A stretch of 64,000 nucleotides of DNA from Omphiscola glabra (GCA_964017045.1 OZ024808.1:14996284-15060283), one strand, 5' to 3'. Counted from the first letter of the stretch, positions 12,726-24,110 are shown. Translations and numbers: made by a program. Notes: a model not told the origin generated them from the sequence alone.

Positions 12726-12895
12726 CCCTCCCAGTCACTCAAGAACTCTGTCACACGAACATCTTCGTACGGAGATTTCAAGTACTCTGTCACACCAACA
12801 TTTTAGCGGAGAGCTTTCAAGTACTCTGTCACACCAACTTCTTAGTGCAAGGCCTTCGGCTACTAGTGCAAGGCCTCCAGGTACACTGTTATAAC
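12726..12895. repeat. Short minisatellite, about 43 bp x 3
   Basis: Three copies share TTTCAAGTACTCTGTCACAC followed by CAAC. A short internal doublet AGTGCAAGGCCT lies at about 12844-12870. Confidence 0.75.
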
Positions 12896-13062
12896 ATCTG
12901 TTCCTTGAAATTTGCAGTGACATTGCGTCATGTTCAGGCCGCCTGATTTCTGACCACACATCCACTCTTCCAACCTTGTCTCTATTTCCTCCCATTAAAA
13001 GTAGTGTTTTTTTGCTCGATTACCTTCCCACCCCTTACCTATTTCCATTTCATCCGAATCTA

Positions 13063-13710
13063 CCACACATCTCTGTTCTGAGCCACACATCTCTTTTCTG
13101 AGCCACACATCTCTGTTCTGAGCCACAAATCTCTTTTCTGAACCACACATCTCTTTTCTGAGCCACACATCTCTTTTCTGAGCCACACATCTCTTTTCTG
13201 AGCCACACATCTCTGTTCTGAGCCACAAATCTCTTCTCTGAACCACACATCTCTGTTCTGAGCCACATATCTCTTTTCGGAGCCACACATCTCTTTTCTG
13301 AGCCACACATCTCTTTTCTGAGCCACACATCTCTGTTCTGAGCCACACATCTCTGTTCCGAGCGACACATCTCTCTTCTGAGTCACACATCTCTTTTCTG
13401 AGCCACACATCTCTATTCCGAGCCACACATCTCTTTTCCGAGCCACACATCTCTTTTCTGAGCCACACATATCTTTTCTGAGCCACACATCTCTGTTCCG
13501 AGCGACACATCTCTCTTCTGAGTCACACATCTCTTTTCTGAGCCACACATCTCTATTCCGAGCCACACATCTCTTTTCCGAGCCACACATCTCTTTTCTG
13601 AGCCACACATATCTTTTCTGAGCCACACATCTCTTTTCTGAGCCACACATCTCTGTTCTGAGCCACACATCTTTTTTCTGAGCCGCACATCTCTTTTCTG
13701 AGCCACACAT
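13063..13710. repeat. Minisatellite, 20 bp x about 32
   Basis: The unit is AGCCACACATCTCTTTTCTG. Variants (GTTCTG, GTTCCG, AGCGACAC, ATCTTTTC) recur in fixed order: the block beginning at 13341 is repeated at 13481, a higher-order step of 140 bp or seven units. All minus-strand frames through it are open because the unit has no stop on that strand. Confidence 0.95.
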
Positions 13711-14221
13711 CCCCATCCTTAACTAACATCACTATTCCATCCTCACATGTTCACCAATTTCTCAGAACCACATCATCAGCGTCTCATTCTAGTCTCAGTC
13801 TCAGACATACAGAACTAGTCAATCCGTTCACCGGACAGCAATTAGCTGTGATTTATGTACAGTAGTGGTATACCCGAATGAGATAAATAAGGGAATGGCG
13901 GGGCGAAAAAAATGTAATAACTTCAAGGGAATTAATCTGATTGGGGGAGGATGGATTCATTCCCCTTCATTTAAAAATAATTTATGTCTCTAAATTAGAA
14001 AAATGTAATTATTGTGTTCTTATAATATTTAACAACTTTTGTCCAGATAGAGACAGATGGAAGATACCAAAAAGACCACGTGACAATGCTCTGAAGAATA
14101 TATACGTCACAAAACTTATAATGATTATTTTCAAAAGGTATTTTTCAACAAAAAAATGTATTTAGTTGAAGCGTATCTTCTTGACGTATCAGCGTATAAA
14201 CGTATAGAGGATTGAAGATTG
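13711..14221. other. Non-coding stretch, nothing recognised
   Basis: No gene or element is supported. The frame 13941-14165 has no recognisable domain. Confidence 0.4.
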
Positions 14222-14640
14222 CAAGGGTATGACATGACCTTAGTTAGTGGTATGACATGACCTTAGTTAGTGGTATGACATGACCTTAGTTAGTGGTATG
14301 ACATGACCTTAGTTAGTGGTATGACATGACCGTAGCTAGTGGTATGACATGACCTTAGTTAGTGGTATGACATGACCTTAGTTAGTGGTATGACATGACC
14401 TTAGTTAATGGTATGACATGACCTTAGTTAGTGGTATGACATGACCTTAGTTAGTTATATGACATGACCTTAGTTAGTGGTATGACATGACCTTAGTTAG
14501 TTGTATGACATGACCTTAGTTAATGGTATGACATGACCTTAGTTAGTGGTATGACATGACCTTAGTTAGTTATATGACATGACCTTAGTTAGTGGTATGA
14601 CATGACCTTAGTTAGTTGTATGACATGACCTTAGTTAGTG
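14222..14640. repeat. Minisatellite, 23 bp x about 18, subfamily A
   Basis: The unit is GGTATGACATGACCTTAGTT plus AGT. The block shares TATGACATGACCT with the next block, so the two arose from one ancestral unit. Confidence 0.95.
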
Positions 14641-15070
14641 GTATGGCATGACCTACAGCATTAGTATGGCATGACCTAAAGCATGAGTATGATATGACCT
14701 AAAGCATTAGTATGGCATGACCTAAAGCATTAGTATGACATGACCTAAAGCATTAGTATGGCATGACCTAAAGCATGAGTATGACATGACTTAAAGCATG
14801 AGTATGACGTGACCTAAAGCACTATTATGGCATGACCTAAAGCATTAGTATGACGTGACCTAAAGCATGAGTATGACATGACCTACAACATTAGTATGGC
14901 ATGACCTAAAGCATTAGTATGACATGACCTAAAGCATTAGTATGGCATGACCTAAAGCATGAGTATGACATGACCTAAAGCATTAGTATGACGTGACCTA
15001 AAGCACTAGTATGGCATGACCTAAAGCATTAGTATGACGTGACCTAAAGCACTAGTATGGCATGACCTAT
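14641..15070. repeat. Minisatellite, 23 bp x about 18, subfamily B
   Basis: The unit is TATGGCATGACCTAAAGCAT plus TAG, in register with subfamily A but with a different second half (AAAGCATTAG in place of TAGTTAGTGG). The switch is abrupt at about 14640-14665. GGCATG/GACATG/GACGTG variants alternate. Confidence 0.95.
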
Positions 15071-15480
15071 CCATACACGAGCCTAACAAAAGCAACATAG
15101 ATATAAATTTTCGTCCGTGACGCCTTATGCTAGAGTCGGAGCCTCCGTCTTTGACAACCTTTAACCTTTGCAGTGTCACGTGACTAACAGTACGGCCTTC
15201 ACCCATCAAACTAGGTAGCTAAAGTATCGTAAGGTGCGCTATATTCAGACCAGATTTTTTTTTAAAAATATGTAATTTGGACGAATTCCCTCTGGGCCAT
15301 TCGCGATATATATCCACATCCAGCTGTCTGGTGCGGTGCTTTCCGATCCATCTCTAGTGGAGGTTTGAGCGGTGCTAGTGCTAACTAGACAATTGATCAC
15401 TGGCTAATTATTTCCTGTCGATTCCTGGCCTCAAATGTTTGGGCCCGATAGTGTAACTTTGATTGAACAGTGCAAAGAAA
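15071..15480. other. Non-coding stretch, nothing recognised
   Basis: No gene or element is supported. Confidence 0.4.
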
Positions 15481-15484
15481 ACGA

Positions 15485-15726
15485 GAGAGAGAGAGAGGGG
15501 GGAGGGAGATAGAGAGTGTGATGGAGAGAGAGAGAAAGAGGGAGTGAGAGAGAGAGTGTGATGGAGAGAGAAAGAAAAATAGAGGGAGGAAGAGGAGACG
15601 AGAAACAGTGTGTGAGGGCGGGAGACAGTGAGAGAGAGAGAGTGAGAAAGAAAGGGAGAGAAAGAGAGAGGGAGAAAGAGAGAGAGAGGGAGAAAGAGAG
15701 AGAGAGGGAGAAAGAGAGAGAAAGAG
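15485..15726. repeat. GA-rich purine tract
   Basis: (GA)n with AAAG, GGGA and GTGT interruptions. It ends directly beside the target site of the next element. The opposite strand gives Ser/Leu-rich frames that are not genes. Confidence 0.9.
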
Positions 15727-15734
15727 GTAAATGA

Positions 15735-16496
15735 TAGAGACCGACAAATTGGGATTTTCTGGTTTCGGCCGAGACCGAAGACAAACCGAGAGTTAAAAAT
15801 GACTTTCGGCCGAAACTGAATCCGAAACCAAAAGCTCATCGAGACTTTCTGCCGAAACCGAAATATATGTAACTAGGTATTTCGAAACTCGTTCGCGCAC
15901 ACGTTGCTAAGGGTTCAATGTTCTCTTTCTTAATATTTGTGCACGTAGACATGACTAATTTTATGTGATATATCAACATTTTATTTCTTTTGTCAAAGAC
16001 AACATCCACAAACATGATAATGATGAATGTCAACGAATGAATTGAATAAGCCTAGGGTTCACATATTTTAATTTATTTTTTTAGGTTAAAAAAAAAAACA
16101 CCGCAATTTAAATATTCCTATTCACTTGCATTTTTTCACAATATTTTTCACCTTTGCCAATGACAACATTAATGAGCATTATAATGATAAATCAAGATGA
16201 ATGTCACAAATTAATGAATTGAATGAACTTAGGGTTACCAATTTTTGTTTTTGTTTTTTAAATTAAGTCAAGAACCATAATATAAACATTAGTATTCCTG
16301 TAGTTATTCACCTTTACTTGTGCTTAGGCCTAATTGAAATTTTATTTGTGGAAATATTGGTCAAGTAGGTCATCATGCAGCTGTGAGCGGTGTTCGCAGA
16401 GGATTAGTCATATGTTATACAATGACAGCGAGTCTCGAGCTAATATGAAAATCGGATTGCCAGCCAACTGACCGACACAGTGACAGTCGGCCTCTA
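15735..16496. mobile_element. Ac-like hAT MITE (762 bp)
   Basis: The ends are inverted: TAGAGACCGAC at the left and GTCGGCCTCTA at the right. The flanking 8-mers GTAAATGA (15727-15734) and GTAAATAG (16497-16504) match at 6 of 8, as expected for an aged hAT target duplication. The left 120 bp is full of TTTCGGCCGAAA-type palindromic words. Inside, a segment of about 80 bp (15991-16070) is repeated in diverged form at about 16155-16245 (both contain GACAACAT, GATGAATGTCA, ATGAATTGAAT and TAGGGTT). There is no transposase frame. Confidence 0.75.
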
Positions 16497-16509
16497 GTAA
16501 ATAGAGTTG

Positions 16510-16632
16510 CATTGAGACCGAACGATCGACAGATATATCGAGAGAGGCAGACATTTAGAATGAGAGAATGAAAGGCGGACAGAAGGAAAAAGACAAACGG
16601 GCGGACAGATAGACAGACAGATGGATAGATCG
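16510..16632. repeat. GACA/GATA-rich simple sequence
   Basis: Purine-rich stretch with GACAGA, GATAGA and GGCAGAC words and no clean period. Confidence 0.5.
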
Positions 16633-16639
16633 ATACTCG

Positions 16640-16835
16640 ATAAATTACTTAATAAATAAAAGGTGATACTTCGGCTGTGAAACAGTTGGAACCTCTGGAG
16701 CACCATGATTGAAGCGAAGTGAAAATGTCCTCTCTGGCACAATGAAAAAAATAAATAAATAACTACCCCCGTCTTTGATTCGATTCCCACTATTTTCATT
16801 ATCAGGCCAAGAGCTTACCATGACGCCACGAGGAC
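16640..16835 (-). mobile_element. tRNA-derived SINE (minus strand)
   Basis: Read on the minus strand, the head has an A-box-like GCGTCATGGTAAGCTCTTGG (16807-16826) and, about 40 bp further on, a B-box-like GAATCGAATCA (about 16777-16787). This is the internal pol III promoter layout of tRNA-derived SINEs. An unrelated body of about 100 bp and a TTTATTTATT tract follow. The exact ends and any target duplication were not resolved. Confidence 0.55.
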
Positions 16836-17011
16836 CCCCGCCCACACAGGTGAGTTGTGGGCGCCCACTTAACCTAACTTCATCAAGAGTTTGGCTTTAA
16901 AATTGCGCCCATCTGCAGCGCGTATCATTTCCCTACAACTTCGCTTATTGTCTGCTGTGTATTTATGCGCTTGTCTCTCCTAGTCTTAACTTCTGTCTCT
17001 CTCATCCTGAC

Positions 17012-17014
17012 ACG

Positions 17015-17042
<28 letters not shown>
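17012..17042. repeat. (CT)n microsatellite
   Basis: About 15 CT dinucleotides directly upstream of the 15-bp array. Confidence 0.9.
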
Positions 17043-17046
<4 letters not shown>

Positions 17047-17073
17047 CATTCCCTTTCTCTACCTTTCTCCCTG

Positions 17074-17440
17074 TTCAAGTTTTTCTATTTCAAGTTTTTC
17101 TATTACAAGTGTTTCTCTTTCAAGTTTTTCTATTTCAAGTTTTTCTATTTCAAGTTTTTCTATTTCAAGTTTTTCTATTTCAAGTTTTTCTATTACAAGT
17201 GTTTCTCTTTCAAGTTTTTCTATTTCAAGTTTTTCGATTTCAAGTTTTTCTATTTCAAGTTTTTCTATTTCAAGTTTTTCTATTACAAGTGTTTCTCTTT
17301 CAAGTTTTTCTATTTCAAGTTTTTCTATTTCAAGTTTTTCTATTTCAAGGTTTTCTACTTACAAGTTTTTCTATTACAACTTTTTCTATTTCAAGTTTTT
17401 CTATTTCAAGTTTTTCTAGTTACAAGTTTTTCTAGTTCGC
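17074..17440. repeat. Minisatellite, 15 bp x about 24
   Basis: The unit is CAAGTTTTTCTATTT, with blocks in which ATTACAAGTG replaces ATTTCAAGTT at regular intervals (about 17100, 17190, 17280: a 90-bp higher-order step). The unit is five codons, so a 156-codon Phe/Gln/Val/Leu frame runs through it as a by-product. Confidence 0.95.
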
Positions 17441-17965
17441 AGTTTCTTTAAAAGTTTTGGCGGTAAAATCCATAGCGGACTACATTTAAAAAAAAAAAAA
17501 AATCAATTTAATTAGAACTATAAGACCGACTCAATGCATCACGTGATGCTAATGAAAAAAAGGGAGATCACCATATCATTTTATAACAGGCTCAGGTCAA
17601 GTTAACCCGACCCCCCCCCCCCCACTCCTCCCTCGGTCGAGTCGTCCCATTTTCTTTCCTCATGCCTGTGAAGTCTGGGAGTCCTTCAGACTTAAAAGGG
17701 CCCCAATACTTGCTCCAAATGTCCTATTGAAGATTCCTTCTCTCGATTTCTTAAAGATCATAATTTGGGTTACGGCGAAAGCGGTATATCTGTGTGGTAG
17801 GAACATATTTGAAATAGCTCGACTGATCTGGGGAATCACTGAAAGATGTCTAGAGAAATAATTGATTCCTTGAAATCAAAACCATCTTAAACATGTTATT
17901 CACAAACCTATCTTTTCAAATAACAATTATCCTAGACACACATCTTTCCATAAAAGATATAGTTC
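17441..17965. other. Non-coding stretch with A and C runs
   Basis: Poly-A near 17490 and a C run at 17611-17624. No gene is supported. Confidence 0.4.
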
Positions 17966-18105
17966 AGCCATCAGAATCACTCCATACCAACACCGGCATT
18001 CAATTTAACTATCAGATTCACTTCATACCAGCACCGGTATTTCATTCAACTATCAGATTCACTTCATACCAAAACCGGTATTTCATTCAACTATCATATT
18101 TCCTT
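17966..18105. repeat. Short minisatellite, 41 bp x 3
   Basis: Copies share ATCAGATTCACTTCATACCA followed by a CACCGGTATT(T)CATT core. The first copy is the most diverged. Confidence 0.85.
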
Positions 18106-18149
18106 TTGTTGTTTTTAGTGGGTCAGGGAGTGGTCAAGTAAAAGCAGGG

Positions 18150-18560
18150 ACCACTGAGACCTCATTCAACATCATGGGTCGTATATTTTTCAGAGGATTT
18201 TCCTCTCCCATGTATTGAGAAGGTTCTTTGCTTTTCTGGTAAGGGTCCGACTCTCACTGGCGTAAGCTACTACTTGTCTTATGACAGTGGTGTATATTGT
18301 CTTCGTTGTTCCCCTAGAGAGATGTTTGCTTCCCAGTAGCTATTGTAGGTTGAAAAAGGAACGGTTGCATGCTGTTATCCTTTCTTTCCCCTCCAACACT
18401 GTGTTCGTTTATAGTCGCCCCTAGATATTTGAATGTAGCCACTCTCTCAAATGTGTGGTTGTTTATAATGATGATGTCATCAGCGTAGGTGTCTCGAAGA
18501 CATTAACCTATAATGTTGTCTTTGGTTCATTTACATCAAGACCAGCTTTCACTGAGGTAT
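18150..18560 (-). mobile_element. LINE reverse-transcriptase C-terminal fragment (decayed)
   Basis: Minus-strand translation in shifting frames gives pieces such as GTTKTIYTTVIRQVVAYASE, then SRTLTRKAKNLLNTWERKIL and RKIYDP. This is the familiar post-catalytic segment of non-LTR reverse transcriptases (YKTLIRPV-TYGSE-WTLTK...L-FERKILRRIYGP type). Stops and frameshifts show it is dead. The 5' part of the element is missing. The clade cannot be fixed from this segment alone. Confidence 0.7.
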
Positions 18561-18574
18561 TTTCAAGTGTAATT

Positions 18575-18700
18575 TCAATTTTTTAATACTTGTGATATAT
18601 GTGATATTTGCGATAGAAGTGATATTTGTGATATTTGCAATACATGTGTTATTTGTGATAAATATGTTTTGTCATATGTGTTATATATGTGATATTTGGC
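18575..18700. repeat. Degenerate GTGATATTTGTGATA repeat
   Basis: GTGATAT(T/A)TG words recur at 9-18 bp spacing. A low-complexity, aged array. Confidence 0.65.
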
Positions 18701-18888
18701 TAATGAGGACACATCCAATTCTATCGAAAATCAATCAATGTATTTGATAAGTATGATGCCAAGGAACTCTTCGATCCCCCACAAGGGAGCTAGTGTGTCA
18801 GGCTGGCCGTCGTGGATAGTGTTCTGTTACCACCACCAGCTGTCCACGTCGCATGGAGAGTAGCCAACTGAGCGGATACGGGACACCT

Positions 18889-19035
18889 AGCTGAAGGGAC
18901 AGTGAGCTGAAGGGACAGTGAGCTGAAGGGACAGTGAGCTGACGGGGCACTGAGCTGACAGGGCCCTGAGCTGAAGGGACAGTGAGCTGAAGAGGCACTG
19001 AGCTGACGGGGCACTGAGCTAACGGGGCACTCATC
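18889..19035. repeat. Minisatellite, 16 bp x about 9
   Basis: The unit is AGCTGAAGGGACAGTG, with a second variant AGCTGACGGGGCACTG. Confidence 0.9.
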
Positions 19036-20253
19036 GCGGGAAGACGGAACAATTGCCTTGATGGCTCGCACCAACAGAAAAAGTATTGGGAAAGAAAGGG
19101 GGAGGAGAACGAGACGAGAATGCTAATAATGGAGCATTAAAATGTGACGATATGGCTGTTGATAGGGTGACAAGGGAGATTTTCGGCAGTGCAATAAATA
19201 TAACACCTTCGTGTTTTTCCCCTGACAGCGTCGCATGGTTTGTGTATTCAAATGTAAGACACGATAAGTAACAAGATTCATGCTATACACCGATACCATG
19301 ACCTACTTAAGGAACTTGGAGTCTTGAAACATTTTGGAGAGATCAATTCAACCCTTCCCTAATTTCGTTTGCTTTAAATCAATAGTTAGAACCGTTAATT
19401 ATTCTAACAAACAGAAATATTATTTTATATCGTCAAACTCTATTACCAAAGAGACTTTTAAAAATGTAAATGGGGCCGGCGGGGGTGGGGTGGGGGGGGG
19501 TCAAACCTATAGAAATGAAAGGGAGGTATAAAAAGAATCGCTAGTTCGCCCCCCTTTTAACTTACCAATAAGGGTTTGCATGGAACTGGTCAGGATGCGT
19601 GTAGGGGCAGGGTTGAGGGCGGTGGTGTGGTTTGGGGTGGGGGGCAAGGGGAAATGATTTGGTCTGATCGGTCAGACAGCTGGAGAAACTTGACTTCCTA
19701 TTGCCTGGACACGAGGGGATTTAATTACATGTGCTAATGTCTCGAACGGGAGTGAGGGAGGTAGTGTTGAGGGTCATGGTCCACAGAGAGTGAGTGGATG
19801 GGGGGTGTCTAGTGATGAGGGACACGGCCCACATGGAGTGAGTGGTTAGACAGGATTGGAGAATGTTTGACGTATATAATATCATTGTATATTTGCAAGA
19901 AAAAACAAAGTGTGTTTTGAAAGATGGTCAGGTCGAACATAATCATTTTAAAAGTTTTTTTCAACGTAGAAAATATCTTCAAAAACAATTTCTTTATGAA
20001 AAATTTATTGCGTTCAAACTCGGCTTTAAAAGAAAGTCTTTTTTTAAAAAGTATTTTTTAAAATTAAATATTTTTCTATTATATTTTAAATCGAGTTTAA
20101 TGGATGTCCCCGTTGCCGAAGCAATGTTCACCTTTCGTCTCCTGCGACTACGCATCGGACAGTTATAAAATATTTGCCCTCTGGTCGTAAAACGGCCATG
20201 ACTTGACAAAGGTGATTTGGTGCATCTGATGTCTTTATCGGGCAGGGCGTTGT
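19036..20253. other. Non-coding stretch, G-rich patches
   Basis: G-rich tracts near 19470-19500 and 19605-19655, and poly-T/A-rich sequence near 20030-20090. The frames at 19842-20168 and 19994-20353 overlap on opposite strands and have no recognisable domain. Confidence 0.4.
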
Positions 20254-21476
20254 GGCCATCGGAACGAATCATGCAACGTGTCTGTAAGTCTGTAAGTGTA
20301 AGCCATCGGATCGAATCATGCAACGTGTCTGTAAGTCTGTAAGTGTAAGCCATCGGATCGAATCATGCAACGTGTCTGTAAGTCTATAAAGTGTAAGCCA
20401 TCGGATCGAATCATGCAACGTGTCTGTAAGTCTGTAAGTGTAAGCCATCGGATCGAATCATGCAACGTGTCTGTAAGTCTGTAAGTGTAAGCCATCGGAT
20501 CGAATCATGCAACGTGTCTGTAAGTCTATAAAGTGTAAGCCATCGGATCGAATCATGCAACGTGTCTGTAAGTCTGTAAGTGTAAGCCATCGGATCGAAT
20601 CATGCAACGTGTCTGTAAGTCTGTAAGTGTAAGCCCTCGGATCGAATCATGCAACGTGTCTGTAAGTCTGTAAGTGTAAGCCCTCATATCGAATCATGCA
20701 ACGTGTCTGTAAGTCTGTAAGTGTAAGCCATCGGATCGAATCATGCAACGTGTCTGTAAGTCTTTAAGTGTAAGCCATCAGATCGAATCATGCAACGTGT
20801 CTGTAAGTCTGTAAGTGTAAGCCATCGGATCGAATCATGCAACGTGTCTGTAAGTCTTTAAGTGTAAGCCATCAGATCGAATCATGCAACGTGTCTGTAA
20901 GTGTAAGCCATCAGATCGAATCATGCAACGTGTCTGTAAGTCTGTAAGTGTAAGCCATCGGATCGAATCATGCAACGTGTCTGTAAGTCTGTAAGTGTAA
21001 GCCATCGGATCGAATCATGCAACGTGTCTGTAAGTCTGTAAGTGTAAGCCATCGGATCGAATCATGCAACGTGTCTGTAAGTCTGTAAGTGTAAGCCATC
21101 GGATCGAATCATGCAATGTGCCTGTAAGTCTGTAAGTGTAAGCCATCGGATCGAATCATGCAACGTGTCTGTAAGTCTGTAAGTGTAAGCCATCAGATCG
21201 AATCATGCAACGTGTCTGTAAGTCTGTAAGTGTAAGCCATCGGATCGAATCATGCAACGTGCCTGTAAGTCTGTAAGTGTAAGCCATCGGATCGAATCAT
21301 GCAACGTGCCTGTAAGTCTGTAAGTGTAAGCCATCGGATCGAATCATGCAACGTGCCTGTAAGTCTGTAAGTGTAAGCCATCGGATCGAATCATGCAACG
21401 TGCCTGTAAGTCTGTAAGTGTAAGCCATCGGATCGAATCATGCAACGTGCCTGTAAGTCTGTAAGTGTAAGCCCTC
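20254..21476. repeat. Minisatellite, 47 bp x about 26
   Basis: The unit contains GCCATCGGATCGAATCATGC, then AACGTGTCTGTAAGTCTG and TAAGTGTAA. Variants recur in order: a 48-bp form with CTATAAAG appears at about 20384 and again 144 bp later at about 20528, and the CTTTAAG/ATCAGATC pair recurs at about 20763 and 20857. The rightmost copies share GTGCCTGT, marking recent local spread. One copy near 20890 is shortened. Confidence 0.95.
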
Positions 21477-21636
21477 AGATCTCATTCTGTGAACGCCCAT
21501 TACGTCTAGTGGAAAATGTCTCTCGTCATGAGAAAACCTGCCAGTTTGGGTCTTGGAAGTTGACTTTTTTTCGGTTAGAATCGCGATTGTGAATATTGAA
21601 AAGGAAAAGAAGCTGTGAAAAGGGGATGTGCTATCA

Positions 21637-21803
21637 TTGGCGTAGCTAGGATTGGTACCACTCGGAGCGGGAAAAGCTTTTTGCGACCCCCCCCCCCCAA
21701 CCCCCTTTCCACGAAAAAAAATCAGCAGTTGTCCGAAAATGGCGCCCATCAACATAAAGAAAAAGTGCACCTGGGGCGGACCGCCCCCTTCGCTCCCCCT
21801 TAT
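21637..21803 (-). mobile_element. GGCGTAG-type MITE, copy 1 (reverse orientation)
   Basis: Begins TGGCGTAGCTAGG and follows, in the opposite sense, the copy at 50405-50562: GG(T/A)TGGTACCACTCGGAGCG, AAGCTTTTTGC, a C run, CCACGAA, then CGAAAATGGCGCCC and CCGCCCCCTTC. The far inverted repeat is lost or decayed. No coding capacity. Superfamily not assigned. Confidence 0.65.
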
Positions 21804-21967
21804 ATGCAATCAGAAAATTTAAAAATAATTTGTTCTTTCAGCGGATAACCCCAAAAAAGAACTAATGCTAGGCACCAACGACATTGGTAGATTGCTTGTC
21901 CGAGTTAATAAACACAGAGTTCGTATGGGAGAGCGTGTCAACGAATAGCAAGCCAAACCTGTTAACG

Positions 21968-22430
21968 GGATGGAGTTCATACTTCAGTCAAGTTTCGTAT
22001 GTTACAGTGCGCATATTTCAGTCACGTTTTGTATGTTACTGTGCGCATACTTCAGTCAACTTTTGTATGTTACAGTGCGCATACTTCAGTCACGTTTTGT
22101 ATGTTACTGTGCGCATACTTCAGTCAAGTTTTGTATGTTACAGTGCGCATACTTCAGTCACGTTTTGTATGTTACTGTGCGCATACTTCAGTCACGTTTT
22201 GTATGTTACTGTGCGCATACTTCAGTCAAGTTTTGTATGTTACAGTGCGCATACTTCAGTCACGTTTTGTATGTTACTGTGCGCATATTTCAGTCAGGTT
22301 TAGTATGTTACTGTGCGCGTACTTCAGTCACGTTTTGTATGTTACTGTGCGCATATTTCAGTCAGGTTTTTTGTCTCAGAGCGCATGAATCATTCTATTT
22401 TAGCATATTACAGTGCGCATACTTCAGTCA
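21968..22430. repeat. Minisatellite, 34 bp x about 13
   Basis: The unit contains CTTCAGTCACGTTTTGTATG followed by TTACTGTGCGCATA. A CACG...TTACTG variant and a CAAG...TTACAG variant alternate, giving two- and three-unit higher-order steps. Three units equal 102 bp, so all three plus frames stay open for 129 to 186 codons. Confidence 0.95.
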
Positions 22431-22721
22431 AGTGGAATCACTTGATGTAGCCCCCCCTCCCCCACACCCCCGGAGCCCCCAAACCAAAAATCACCTCAAT
22501 TTCTTACAAAAACTACAGCGCCCCCACTGAAGTTCAAACTGTTACAGACCACCCAGGTAGGGGCGACCGAAAAACAAAACAAACAAAAACAACAATACAA
22601 TTCTCTGGAATCCAAACAAAACTCAAGGATCTTTGTATCTGGTCAACGAATCGACGGCGGCGGCGTTATGTCCTGCAAGGTAGGACCATTAAGGTTCCTA
22701 TTGTTGATTTTTATTTTTTTT

Positions 22722-22800
22722 TCAAGATCATTAAAAAATGTCAAGATCATTAAAAAATGTCAAGATCATTAAAAAATGTCAAGATCATTAAAAAAAAAAA
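22722..22800. repeat. Minisatellite, 19 bp x 4, ending in poly-A
   Basis: The unit is TCAAGATCATTAAAAAATG. The last copy runs into an A tract of about 19 bases. Confidence 0.9.
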
Positions 22801-22928
22801 AAAAAAAAACAAGGGATTAAATTTTTTTGATTTTGCCAAGTTTATATTTTATTATACTTTTTTTCTTTCTTTTTTTTTTTTTTCAATTAATTTTTTTTTA
22901 ATAAGTACTCATAGTCTTGACTCTAGGG

Positions 22929-23126
22929 CAGCGGTTCTCAACCTGTGGGTCGCGACCCCTTTTGGGGGTCGAACGACCCTTTCACGGGGGTCGCCTAAGA
23001 CCATCGGAAAACACATTTACTCTACGGTTATGACGCATCATCGAAAGTAATTTTGTGGTTGGGGGTCGCCATAACATGAGGAGCTGTATTAAAGGGTCGC
23101 GGCATTAGGAAGGTTGAGAACCACTG
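22929..23126 (+). mobile_element. SPIN-like hAT MITE, copy 1 (198 bp)
   Basis: Starts CAGCGGTTCTCAACCTGTGG and ends GGTTGAGAACCACTG, a near-perfect inverted pair, with an interior of TCGCGACCCC, GGTCGAACGACCC and GGGTCGCGGCATTAGG. The flanking 8-mers CTCTAGGG (22921-22928) and CTCTAGAG (23127-23134) match at 7 of 8 and fit the hAT nTCTAGAn preference. Termini and interior agree with my recollection of the non-autonomous SPIN (Space Invader) hAT element. Non-coding. Confidence 0.88.
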
Positions 23127-23884
23127 CTCTAGAGTGAGGGGATGAAAGTAACGTTTATCTTTATCCCAGCACACACCCCCCCCCCCATACTACCAAGCAT
23201 CCGTCTGTTACTGCTGTATACCGGACACTTGTCCCCACCATTAAAAGTCCTTCACGCATTAGTCCCGTGCCCCTCCCTGCTACAATTAACAATCAATCGC
23301 ACCCAAAACCTTTCTCCCGTTGTAGGTCAGCACTCTCCACTTTCCCCTAGGCCGAGGACGGTGTCCCGCCCCCACCCTTTCAGATGACCCAAATAGCCCT
23401 GCCATTAAACATGGGGGGGGGGGGTGGGAGACAACATATTACGTTTTTTTGGGTGTGTGGTCTTCCATGACATTGAAAATAGGATTTAACGTTTTTTACT
23501 CCCTTTCTATTTAGTAACCCCCCTCCCCACCACACAGACCTCTCCACACACAAATCTCTAAATGTACTACTAAAATTACATTGCTGGGGGGACCGTCTTT
23601 CAATCTCCTGGAGTACATTCACAAGACTGCAATGCCGGCTTTGAACAGATGCATTTCAAGTGAGGGCGCACGTTTTTGCTCAGAAGTTAATGCTGCTTAA
23701 AAGCATTAAAGAAAATCTTTGACTTAATCAAATATCAAAGATACGCGATTATTGATAGATTCTCATCAAAGCAATCATCTTTGGCCAGGATGGCATATTT
23801 TAGAAGTACTGAATCCTGTTTGAGACTCGAAAATCATAGACTGGTATTTATATCAATAATCAAATGAAGTCTTTAAATACATGT
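23127..23884. other. Non-coding stretch, C- and G-rich runs
   Basis: C run at 23177-23187, G run at 23411-23422. No gene is supported. Confidence 0.4.
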
Positions 23885-24110
23885 ATTCAAAAAGTCAAGG
23901 GCTCTCTTCTTTTCCCTAAAGGGGCGCCCCATTTTTTTGAGCTCTCTTCTTTTTCTCTTATGGGGCGTCCCATGTCATTTTGGGTCTCTCTTCTTGTTTC
24001 TCTAACCGGGCGCCCCGTGTCATTTTTGGGGGGCTCTCTCATGTGACACCACTTGTCAACGGTCGGGATGGGATCTCTTTTGTTCTCTTATGGGGCGCCC
24101 CACTTCTTCA
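23885..24110. repeat. Degenerate repeat around a GGGGCGCCCC palindrome, about 4 copies
   Basis: Each copy has CTCTCTTCTTTT(T/C)CTCT(T)A followed by GGGGCGCCCC or a one-base variant, at spacing of about 45-115 bp. The palindrome is the best-kept part. Confidence 0.65.

Noticed and set aside
15397..15839. Ser/Leu-rich membrane protein frames on minus strand
   Set aside because: They are translations of a (GA)n tract and the palindrome-rich end of a hAT element.
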